From positions 1 to 12,905 of the forward strand of contig JAEZXF010000077.1 of NCBI GenBank assembly GCA_023419995.1: a DNA stretch of 12,905 nucleotides, read 5' to 3'. The stretch comes from Pseudomonadota bacterium (lineage in GTDB: Bacteria; Pseudomonadota; Alphaproteobacteria; Rhizobiales; Rhizobiaceae). The position numbers were made by a program, and so were the translations under genes. Positions 1-5,647 of this stretch are shown piece by piece. The notes beneath the pieces were generated by a model. That model did no database searches, was not told where the DNA came from, and saw only the letters and a list, made by a program, of their open reading frames with translations. Numbering within the stretch: position 1 is the first letter of the stretch; the number at the start of each line of letters is the position of its first letter.

Positions 1-377
1 GTCCCGTAGACCGCGCCCGGCAGGGTGAACAAAGGGCCGGTGGTGGCGAATTCGTGTATCGCCGAACTCCCCCATGCGCCCCATCCGGTCAGGACGGCGC
101 CGAAAAGCGTGGCGAACCATGGCGTCGCTCCCCCGGACATCGCGCAGCGCACGAAGCTGCGATAACCGCCGAGCACGAGGTGAGAGACGAACGCGCCGGC
201 GAAGGTGGAGACGGCGAAGACGAGGGGCGGAGACCAGATATGCTTTCCCGTCACGAAACAGGCGGCAAGGATCCCTGCCCACGGCCAGGCGAAAGCGGCG
301 AACCGCGATGCGGACTTCAGCCTGCAAGACATCGATCCGGCGCCATATTTCGCCGGCAGGAGTTGGAATGAACCCAT
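1..377 (-). CDS. Integral membrane protein of unknown function, 3' end beyond the window
   Basis: A minus-strand reading frame stays open from an ATG at 375-377 to the left edge, giving 125 residues with no stop. The product begins MGSFQLLPAKYGAGSM and is very hydrophobic. Likely membrane segments lie at about residues 25-43 (FAAFAWPWAGILAACFV), 50-70 and 86-104, with small, aromatic and glycine residues typical of membrane helices. A GGAG ribosome binding site sits about 9 bases upstream of the ATG; a second ATG at residue 16 is less well placed. The gene is divergent from the response regulator to its right. I do not recognise the family. The plus-strand frames over the same bases are arginine-rich and look like shadows. 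The sequence directly shows hydrophobicity, start and RBS; function is unknown. Confidence 0.6.
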   Translation of the reverse strand, partial: MGSFQLLPAKYGAGSMSCRLKSASRFAAFAWPWAGILAACFVTGKHIWSPPLVFAVSTFAGAFVSHLVLGGYRSFVRCAMSGGATPWFATLFGAVLTGWGAWGSSAIHEFATTGPLFTLPGAVYG

Positions 378-450
378 GGCGACACTCCGAGCTCGTCCAT
401 CTGCCGGGCCGACCGTGCCGCGACGGGCCGGCCGTCTCCACAATGACGGC

Positions 451-478
451 CCCGGAACTGAACGAGGGCGGTTCCGGG
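451..478. promoter_or_regulatory. Inverted repeat in the divergent intergenic region
   Basis: Arms CCCGGAAC (451-458) and GTTCCGGG (471-478) are perfectly complementary, separated by 12 bases. The repeat lies between the divergent membrane-protein and response-regulator genes. There is no following T run, so an operator or RNA hairpin is more likely than a terminator. No binding protein can be assigned from the sequence. Confidence 0.35.
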
Positions 479-522
479 TCCTGAATTGGTCACGCACTTT
501 ATCGTCGGAGTAATGCGCCAGA

Positions 523-544
523 CAGTAGCACGTCCGTGCTACTG
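523..544. promoter_or_regulatory. Perfect palindrome upstream of the response regulator (candidate operator)
   Basis: Arms CAGTAGCACG (523-532) and CGTGCTACTG (535-544) are exactly complementary with a 2-base spacer. The outer pair 521/546 also matches. The site ends 43 bases before the preferred ATG of the response-regulator gene and 21 bases before a TACAAT (566-571) that could be a -10 element. Ten perfect pairs with a short spacer fit a dimeric regulator site, and autoregulation by the adjacent LuxR-type regulator is possible (inference). As RNA it could also fold into a hairpin. No T run follows. Confidence 0.6.
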
Positions 545-587
545 CCAATTCATCGGCCGTCCCGCTACAATCCCGGCGGTAATCGAT

Positions 588-1241
588 ATGTCACGAAACG
601 GGCAGGCACCGCACGCCATGGGCGAACGCATCATCATCGCCGATGACCATCCCATCTTCCGCGAGGGCATGCGCCGCATCCTGCAAAGGGCGGTTCCGGA
701 TGCGGCGATCTGCGAGGTTGGAACGGCGGACGAGCTGATGCGCGTCGCGGCCGATGGAGAGCCCGCGGGCATGCTCGTACTCGATCTCGTTTTCCCCGGC
801 TTCGAGGGACCGGACAGTATCCGCGCGCTGCGCCGCCGCTATCCCACGACGTCGCTGCTCGTGGTGTCGATGTCCGACGACGCGGCGATGGTCGAAGACG
901 TGATGCGGGCCGGTGCCGACGGGTTCATCGCCAAGAGCGTCTCGTCGAGCGAGATGGCTTCCGGCATCGCGGCACTGCTTGCGGGCGACGTGGTGGTGAA
1001 GACGGGTCCGAGCCTTGGAGAAAGCGACCTCGTTCCCTCCGACAGGCTCTTGCGCCTGTCGCCACGCCAGCGCGAGGTGCTGCGCCTGCTCGCGCTCGGA
1101 CGCTCGAACAAGCAGATCGCCCGCGACCTCGGCATTTCGCACTACACGGTGCGAGTTCACGTCTCGGCGCTGCTGCGGGCGCTCGACGTGACGAGCCGCA
1201 CGGCGGCCGCCGGCGTGGCCTCCGAATTCGGAGTCGTCTGA
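588..1241 (+). CDS. NarL/FixJ (LuxR-type) two-component response regulator
   Basis: A 217-residue cytoplasmic transcription regulator. The receiver domain (about residues 14-135) shows [13 protein letters not shown] with the acidic pair D19/D20, phospho-acceptor D66 in [12 protein letters not shown]94 in VVSMSDD and K116 in GFIAKS. A LuxR-type helix-turn-helix follows at about 157-210 ([20 protein letters not shown], then [20 protein letters not shown]). Both domains are complete and the length is typical of the family. The frame is open upstream to a TTG at 486 and an ATG at 513, but those starts would place the palindrome at 523-544 inside the gene. I chose the ATG at 588; ATG 618 is also possible. 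The likely partner is the hybrid histidine kinase converging from 3676, which carries a transmitter; the pairing is inferred from proximity. Targets are unknown, but the cysteine-rich peptide gene 223 bases downstream is the obvious candidate. Confidence 0.9.
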   Translation: MSRNGQAPHAMGERIIIADDHPIFREGMRRILQRAVPDAAICEVGTADELMRVAADGEPAGMLVLDLVFPGFEGPDSIRALRRRYPTTSLLVVSMSDDAAMVEDVMRAGADGFIAKSVSSSEMASGIAALLAGDVVVKTGPSLGESDLVPSDRLLRLSPRQREVLRLLALGRSNKQIARDLGISHYTVRVHVSALLRALDVTSRTAAAGVASEFGVV

Positions 1242-1293
1242 TCCTGGGCGTTTCCGTCCTTGGCAAGTAGGGCGGCAGCGATCGTAGATGTCC

Positions 1294-1321
1294 TCGACAT
1301 GCCGGAAGTCCGGTGTGTCGA
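1294..1321. promoter_or_regulatory. Imperfect palindrome between regulator and peptide gene
   Basis: Arms TCGACATGCCGGA (1294-1306) and TCCGGTGTGTCGA (1309-1321) match at 11 of 13 positions; both mismatches become G-U pairs in plus-strand RNA. TCGACATG recurs directly at 1318-1325, overlapping the right arm. The element lies 53 bases after the response-regulator stop and about 145 bases before the peptide ATG. It could be a regulator binding site for the peptide gene or a hairpin ending the regulator transcript, although no T run follows. The structure is visible; its role is inferred. Confidence 0.4.
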
Positions 1322-1464
1322 CATGCTCCGGCCGGGATCGGCCGAGATACGGAGATCGGCTGGCCCTTATGCCCTATCCCGCCAAGGTAGTGCTTCTGTG
1401 CTAATTGCATCGCGGTATTTTTGGATGGAGCTTTCCAGAAGCTGGTCCTGATGGAGGAGATCCG

Positions 1465-1725
1465 ATGCAATCGAAATTCACCCAGTTGCTCGCCGCGTTC
1501 TGTCTTGCTTTCGCGCTCATGCCCCTGCCGCAGACGGCGGCGAATAACGGGAAACTGCCTCAGAACGGCGGCGCCGTAGTCGTCAGCGTCCTGGCTGGCG
1601 ACAAGACGGCACCGATGACGCTCCGCCCCGATCCCGCAGAAGCCTCCTGCAAGCAGTCCGGCTATGCTTGTAACAAGAACTCTGAATGCTGCTCTGGCAC
1701 ATGCGAAGTCGTCGTCTGCAAGTAG
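1465..1725 (+). CDS. Secreted cysteine-rich peptide precursor with knottin-type cysteine spacing
   Basis: An 86-residue precursor. Residues 1-27 are a signal peptide (MQSKFTQLLAAFCLAFALMP, then LPQTAA) with likely cleavage near A-A/N. About 32 residues without cysteine follow, then a C-terminal module of about 27 residues with six cysteines spaced C-x6-C-x5-C-C-x3-C-x4-C, ending in CK. That is the inhibitor-cystine-knot pattern and differs by one residue in one loop from omega-conotoxin MVIIA (C-x6-C-x6-CC-x3-C-x4-C, from memory). Signal, spacer and cysteine core recall toxin precursors. The ATG at 1465 has a strong GGAGGAGA site just upstream; the frame extends back to 1405, but that start is unsupported. 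The gene lies between a response regulator and a converging hybrid kinase. Target and activity are unknown; a protease inhibitor, ion-channel peptide, antimicrobial or adhesion module are all possible. The fold is inferred from spacing only. Confidence 0.75.
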   Translation: MQSKFTQLLAAFCLAFALMPLPQTAANNGKLPQNGGAVVVSVLAGDKTAPMTLRPDPAEASCKQSGYACNKNSECCSGTCEVVVCK

Positions 1726-1744
1726 ATTCGCAGTCCCCGGACAA

Positions 1745-1774
1745 GCGCGCCGCCGCCGCGATCCGGTGGCGCGC
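1745..1774. terminator. Strong hairpin between convergent genes, probable terminator
   Basis: GCGCGCCGCCG (1745-1755) and CGGTGGCGCGC (1764-1774) form an 11-pair stem with one G-U pair in plus-strand RNA and an 8-base loop. It starts 19 bases after the peptide gene stop, and the hybrid-kinase stop converges from the right at 1829. The following sequence (CCGCCTTCAT) has only a weak T tract, so this is a terminator-like hairpin rather than a textbook intrinsic terminator. It could also serve the kinase transcript, with one A-C mismatch. Confidence 0.5.
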
Positions 1775-1828
1775 CCGCCTTCATACAAGTAGTGTAGCCG
1801 GTGGAAAGGCGGACAAAAGAGAGGCCTG

Positions 1829-3676
1829 TCAGGTCTCCACGCTATCTCCTGCGCTCGACTTGGCTTCCGGGGTAAGGGCCGGTCTATTCCGCGTCCGCCG
1901 GGCAGTCACCCCTGACAGCAGGACCGAGCGCAGTTGGGTGGGGCGGACCGGCTTGGCGAGGATGGCGATCTCCTCTGCCCTGCATGCCTCGATGAGATGA
2001 TCGGTGCGCCCGCCGGTGATGATGACGGCCGGTATCGACGTCCTGGAATGCGTCCTGATGCTGCGGATAAGCGAAAGCCCCTCCTCTCCGTCAGCCAATT
2101 CCTGGTCGCACAGGAGGAAATCGAACGTGTCCGGAAAGGTAGCGGGGGTCACGCGACCTGTCGCGCGCACCACGCATCCCCACCGCGTCAGTAACTGCAC
2201 GGTGCTGTCGCGCACGCTCCTGTCATCGTCGACAACAAGGACGCGCAAACCCTCCAGCAGCCGCACATGGCCGGCGGTCGTCTGCCGGCGAGGAACGGAG
2301 ACAGGCGGCGTCTCGGCCAGTCCGTCGATGAAGAATGTCGATCCGTTGCCCGGTTGCGAGACGAGCCTCACGCGCAGCCCGAGCATGTCGGCGAGCCGGC
2401 GGACGATAGACAGGCCGAGCCCGAGGCCGTCCGCCTCCGCCGTGTCGGGCGCCTCGACCTGGACGAACTCCTTGAATATCCTGTGCTGATCCTGTTCGGC
2501 GACGCCAGGCCCGGTATCGGCGACGACGATGGAAAGCACGCTGCCCTGTCGCCGCACGCCCACCAGGAGTTGCGATTCCGGCGCATATTTGATCGCATTC
2601 GACACGAGATTCTGCACCATGGTGTGCAACAGCGCCGGGTCGCTCAGTACCCATAGCCGCGAGGGACGGAACCGGATGGCGACATTTCGCGCCCGCGCCG
2701 GCTCGCGCGCCTGCCGCACGACCTCCCCCATCACCTCGCCCAGCGACACCGGGCCGATCTCAGGCTTGACGCGCCCGACATCGAGTGCCGCAAGGTCGAG
2801 CAGGGAACGGCACAGCCGGGTCAGGGATTCCAGCGAACGGTCGATATTGTGCAGAACCTCCCGCCCCTCGCGCCCCATGCGCATGCCGTGAAGATATTCC
2901 ACGAACAGACCTATGGCGTGGATCGGCTGGCGCAGATCATGGCTGGCCTGGGCGAGGAAGCGCGACTTCTCCTCCTGCGCTTCGGTCAGGTCGGAGCTGG
3001 TGCGCGATAGGACGACGTTGCGGGCCGCCAGTTCGTCGGCCAGCCTGACGTTCTGGACGAGGAAGTCGTTCATGCGGACGGCGAGAACGGTCAGTATCAG
3101 CCCGAACAGCATCATCATGATCGCCGTCGCCAGCGGTCCGGGCGAGACGCCGTTGACGAGCCAGGCGAAGGCCAGCAGCGGAACGGATGTCCAGATCGAA
3201 AGCAGGCAACTGCGCATAAGCATGTGCTGCGAGCTGACGGCTCCCAGCACCGTTCCGCCGAGCACGAGCGTATAGAAGGTCAGCATCTCGGCCGAGGACG
3301 ACATGGCGCAAAGGACTGCGCCCGCGCCCCAGACGAGACCGATGACGGCGGTCAGCCCCGAATGCGCGAAACCGTACGCCTCAGGCGACGAGCGTTCCCC
3401 ACGGCGGAAATAGGTGATCGCGACGGCCGACATCATCGCTGACAGGAGCACCATCGAGACGATCCAGATGGGGACCCAGGCGTCGGGATCGGCCTTGATC
3501 AGGACGATCCCGGCAAGCGCCGTGACGCAAAGATGGATGATCCAGCTCACGGAGCCGATGGAAAATAGATAGTCGAGACGCCAGTTCTTGCCACGCTCTG
3601 CGGCAAGGCTGGTCGCCGGCCTCAGCGAGCCGGGCCACCGGCTGAAATGCCGCACTCCGGTTTGTCTCCCCTCCAT
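1829..3676 (-). CDS. Membrane-bound hybrid sensor histidine kinase with C-terminal receiver
   Basis: A 615-residue inner-membrane kinase. Six hydrophobic helices lie at about residues 37-60, 67-90, 107-125, 129-149, 157-176 and 182-200, with no large periplasmic domain, so sensing probably occurs within the membrane or cytoplasm. A coiled-coil-like linker (205-240) leads to the H box FLAQASHDLRQPIHAIGLF (phospho-acceptor H246). The ATPase domain has NLVSNAIKYAP (N box, about 356-366), DTGPG (387-391) and GLGLGLSIV (417-425). A receiver follows: VVDDD (481-485), D524 in LLCDQEL, T554 and K575. All catalytic motifs are intact. SHDLRQP kinases of this type often work with separate LuxR-type regulators; the one at 588-1241 is the natural candidate (inference). 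There is no histidine phosphotransfer domain, so the receiver may act as a regulatory sink or feed a separate HPt protein. The ATG at 3676 has GGGGGTG upstream. The signal sensed is unknown. Confidence 0.92.
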   Translation of the reverse strand: MEGRQTGVRHFSRWPGSLRPATSLAAERGKNWRLDYLFSIGSVSWIIHLCVTALAGIVLIKADPDAWVPIWIVSMVLLSAMMSAVAITYFRRGERSSPEAYGFAHSGLTAVIGLVWGAGAVLCAMSSSAEMLTFYTLVLGGTVLGAVSSQHMLMRSCLLSIWTSVPLLAFAWLVNGVSPGPLATAIMMMLFGLILTVLAVRMNDFLVQNVRLADELAARNVVLSRTSSDLTEAQEEKSRFLAQASHDLRQPIHAIGLFVEYLHGMRMGREGREVLHNIDRSLESLTRLCRSLLDLAALDVGRVKPEIGPVSLGEVMGEVVRQAREPARARNVAIRFRPSRLWVLSDPALLHTMVQNLVSNAIKYAPESQLLVGVRRQGSVLSIVVADTGPGVAEQDQHRIFKEFVQVEAPDTAEADGLGLGLSIVRRLADMLGLRVRLVSQPGNGSTFFIDGLAETPPVSVPRRQTTAGHVRLLEGLRVLVVDDDRSVRDSTVQLLTRWGCVVRATGRVTPATFPDTFDFLLCDQELADGEEGLSLIRSIRTHSRTSIPAVIITGGRTDHLIEACRAEEIAILAKPVRPTQLRSVLLSGVTARRTRNRPALTPEAKSSAGDSVET

Positions 3677-3756
3677 CCCGTTTCACCCCCTGCCGAAACC
3701 TTCTTCATTCTCTCTAGCACAGAAGTCCTTGTCTCGGATCAAGGGCAGGTTCCAGC

Positions 3757-4356
3757 TCACGGCCATGCCTTTGGCGGGGTATCGCCCAGGCATGACATGA
3801 GGCGAAAGACGCCGCGCGGCATCGGGTCTCTCTTGGCGGCGGGGTCTTCGCTCACAACTGCCGGATCGTACCAAAGCGTCGCTCCGAGCTCCGGCATCAT
3901 GATGAAGGCGGGCGCCGGCTCTCCGCTGGCGGGAGGCTCCGATATGAAGTCGAATTTCTCATCCAGCAGATAAAATCGCAGATTGGTCAGCGTTTGCGCA
4001 TGAATCTGTGCATCGACGCCATCTACCTCCAGAAGGTGGCGGGGGCCATCTTGCTTAGCACTTTCCTGGTATGGATCGCTGACCGGCAGCATAGTCATGC
4101 CACCATAGCCGTTCGACATGGTCAGAACGAACCAGTACGACCGCTGGGACGTTCCCAAGCGCAAATAGAGGTCTGACGCCATGCTGGCGTAAGACCGCGC
4201 CGGGATAAAGGAAAGTGAGAAGTCCCCGTCCTCAGTCCCCATCGCATAGGCGGCCCGTTCGACCGGACAGATGAGATCGGCCCGCGCGGAGCGGCCGTCA
4301 AAGGTGGTAAAACTCGCTACAGCTGCGACCACCGTGGCAAGAACGCATTTTCGCAA
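3757..4356 (-). CDS. Exported protein of unknown function
   Basis: A 199-residue protein with a clear signal peptide (MRKCVLATVVAAVASFTTFD, then GRSARA) and likely cleavage before DLICP, so it is probably periplasmic or secreted. The mature part has two cysteines, C30 near the new N-terminus and one close to the C-terminus (LMSCLGD), which could form a disulfide. The middle contains SDLYLRLG, a tyrosine- and tryptophan-rich stretch, and TMSNGYGGMTMLPVSDP, suggesting a beta-rich fold. The ATG is preceded by GGAGGAAGG, a strong ribosome binding site. The hybrid kinase gene starts 80 bases downstream on the same strand, so co-transcription is possible, perhaps as an accessory periplasmic protein for that kinase (speculative). 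It is divergent from the gene at 4507. I do not recognise a named family. Confidence 0.8.
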   Translation of the reverse strand: MRKCVLATVVAAVASFTTFDGRSARADLICPVERAAYAMGTEDGDFSLSFIPARSYASMASDLYLRLGTSQRSYWFVLTMSNGYGGMTMLPVSDPYQESAKQDGPRHLLEVDGVDAQIHAQTLTNLRFYLLDEKFDFISEPPASGEPAPAFIMMPELGATLWYDPAVVSEDPAAKRDPMPRGVFRLMSCLGDTPPKAWP

Positions 4357-4506
4357 CGTCCTTCCTCCACCGCTCGACCGATAAACATACGGCTTGACAA
4401 ATCAGACGCGTCATAGGGCAGTCAATTAGTGCATCTGTCCGAATGTGAGCGCACGCCGCTTTGCGGCAATGTAGCCGTGAAAGCAGCGGAAAGCTGGTAG
4501 CGGATA

Positions 4507-5029
4507 ATGACTCGATTTCCAAAACGGACTGTAACTCCAGTTGTGACGCTCGCCACATTTGCGGTCGGTCTGGCTGGAACGCCGGCCCTAGCGTTTTCCT
4601 GCGGGGGTAGAAACGCCCCGAGACGGCGGTTGGGCAGAAGCCGCCGCGCAGGGAGAAGACCACAACACCTGGCTTCTAGTGAAATGCAGTTCAGACCTAG
4701 CTGGCATCGGCCTCACGCTCAGGGATTTCTGGGGAGCGGCTCTTGGGCGTGCGAATGGAGACCGCTATCCGGTTCGCATCATTTTCCGCGGCCGCGACGG
4801 TTTCTGCACCGAGTATTTTGTCGGGTTGCCCTACAACGACAGCGAGAAGGAATGGAATACGGACGGATACGACACCCCTCGCTCCTTTCTCGATGCGTTC
4901 ACGAAAGGTGCCACCATGCGCTTTGATGCCGCCGCGACCGCCGAAGAGATTGCCACCTATCAACTGAAAGGTTCGGCGGCGGCAGTCAGGAAAATGAGCG
5001 AAGCGTGTTGGGAGAGGTCCGGTGGCTGA
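4507..5029 (+). pseudogene. Secreted TagO/VasI-like domain protein, broken by one extra base
   Basis: The ATG at 4507 begins a good signal peptide (MTRFPKRTVTPVVTLATFAV, then GLAGTPALAF), but that frame then becomes arginine-rich. The frame one base further on continues sensibly from the same place: PAGVETPRDGGWAEAAAQ, EDHNTWLLVKCSSDLAG and so on, to a stop at 5029. Dropping one T from the TTTT at 4594-4597 joins the two into one 173-residue exported protein. The mature part has the layout W, LLVKC, VRIIFRGRDGF, SFLDAF and a terminal YQLKGSAAAVRKMSEAC, shared with the protease N-terminus (5644) and the 11438-11995 protein. The downstream frame is open for about 430 bases, so the break is recent or a sequencing error. 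An internal GTG at 4679 lacks a ribosome binding site and would lose the signal peptide. It heads the plus-strand cluster. Confidence 0.7.
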
Positions 5030-5183
5030 AGGCAGACAGCTTGTGCGGACGCGCCCTCGTGCTGTTGGCGACGGCTCCGGCATGGTTCTCTTTTGCTTCC
5101 GCCCCGAAAAACCGGCCTTCAGCGCGATCCCGCCCAATCTGTTCCTGCGGCGTCAAATTTTCGGAGCGGGACCGAACGGATGA
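5022..5183 (+). CDS. Possible 53-residue ORF overlapping both neighbours
   Basis: A GTG at 5022, preceded by GGAGAGG at about the right distance, opens a 53-codon frame that ends with a TGA overlapping the ATG of the next gene (ATGA at 5180-5183). It also overlaps the previous gene's end by 8 bases. The junction pattern suits a translationally coupled operon member. The C-terminal half (PEKPAFSAIPPNLFLRRQ) looks protein-like, with good third-position GC. The N-terminal half is less convincing, and another frame over 5005-5110 encodes a signal-peptide-like stretch (ALVLLATAPAWFSFASA). It may therefore be a degraded gene or chance. No function can be assigned. Confidence 0.3.
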   Translation: MAEGRQLVRTRPRAVGDGSGMVLFCFRPEKPAFSAIPPNLFLRRQIFGAGPNG

Positions 5184-5647
5184 CACAACAAACCCGGCTT
5201 AGGTCGCGCGCCCGGATATCGGCCATCGCCGCCGCCGCGGGCCACGCGGTTGTTTTCTGGCTTTTCGTCGAATCCCTCACGCTCCTCGTGGAGGACGCCG
5301 GGGCGTTCGGCCGTCCGTTCACGGTTCTGCTGTGCGGCTTTGCGACATGGCTGATTTGCGTGGGCAGGCCGGATCGCCACGGTGTCTGGCGATTTGCCCT
5401 GGCCGGATACCTGACCGTTGCGCTGGATGTGGCGATCACCCTCGCCGTCGTCACCACCGTGCTGATAGGCCGGATCGACCTGTCGGCAATCACGACTGCG
5501 ATTGCCGCCACCGTGCCTTGGGCGCTGCCGATATGGGGCACGTTGATGGCTACAGTTTCGACAGCCTACGGCCTCGTCCTGCACCATCTGCAAAGGTCGG
5601 CCCCCGTGCACAATCCGTCTTCATCTCCCGGAGAAACGTACGAATGA
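5180..5647 (+). CDS. Four-TM membrane protein coupled to the subtilase gene
   Basis: A 155-residue inner-membrane protein of unknown family. Hydrophobic segments: ISAIAAAAGHAVVFWLFVES, FTVLLCGFATWLICVG, a long YLTVALDVAITLAVVTTVLI, and a last one containing ATVPWALPIWGTLMATVS. A short polar tail (RSAPVHNPSSSPGETYE) probably faces the cytoplasm. I chose the ATG at 5180 (MTQQTRLRSR...), which places a basic N-terminus before the first helix; the frame is open back to 5093 but that part is not convincing. A GGAG lies about 13 bases upstream. The stop TGA (5645-5647) overlaps the ATG of the protease gene (5644-5646), so the two are very probably translationally coupled and may act together, for example as membrane partner, anchor or immunity-like protein for the protease (inference). 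Confidence 0.75.
   Translation: MTQQTRLRSRARISAIAAAAGHAVVFWLFVESLTLLVEDAGAFGRPFTVLLCGFATWLICVGRPDRHGVWRFALAGYLTVALDVAITLAVVTTVLIGRIDLSAITTAIAATVPWALPIWGTLMATVSTAYGLVLHHLQRSAPVHNPSSSPGETYE

Noticed and set aside
925..1788. Long minus-strand open frame opposite the regulator and peptide genes
   Set aside because: Arginine- and serine-rich composition and no domain; it overlaps two well-supported plus-strand genes, so it is a GC-driven shadow.
1821..1837. Short inverted repeat at the kinase stop followed by TCTTTTG on the minus strand as an intrinsic terminator
   Set aside because: The loop would be one base, or the stem has a mismatch and only five pairs; the hairpin at 1745-1774 is much stronger.
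3714..3742. Possible promoter for the hybrid kinase (TTGATC, 17-base spacer, TGCTAG on the minus strand)
   Set aside because: The -10 match is poor and such pairs occur by chance; not strong enough to list.
4394..4399. TTGACA between divergent genes as a -35 element
   Set aside because: No acceptable -10 at 16-18 bases in the plus direction.
4594..4600. Programmed +1 frameshift at TTTTCC
   Set aside because: No stop codon, slow codon or stimulatory structure is evident; mutation or sequencing error is simpler.
5332..5643. N-terminal extension of the protease frame
   Set aside because: It shadows the four-TM gene and would place the signal peptide internally; the ATG at 5644 has an RBS and a clean signal sequence.
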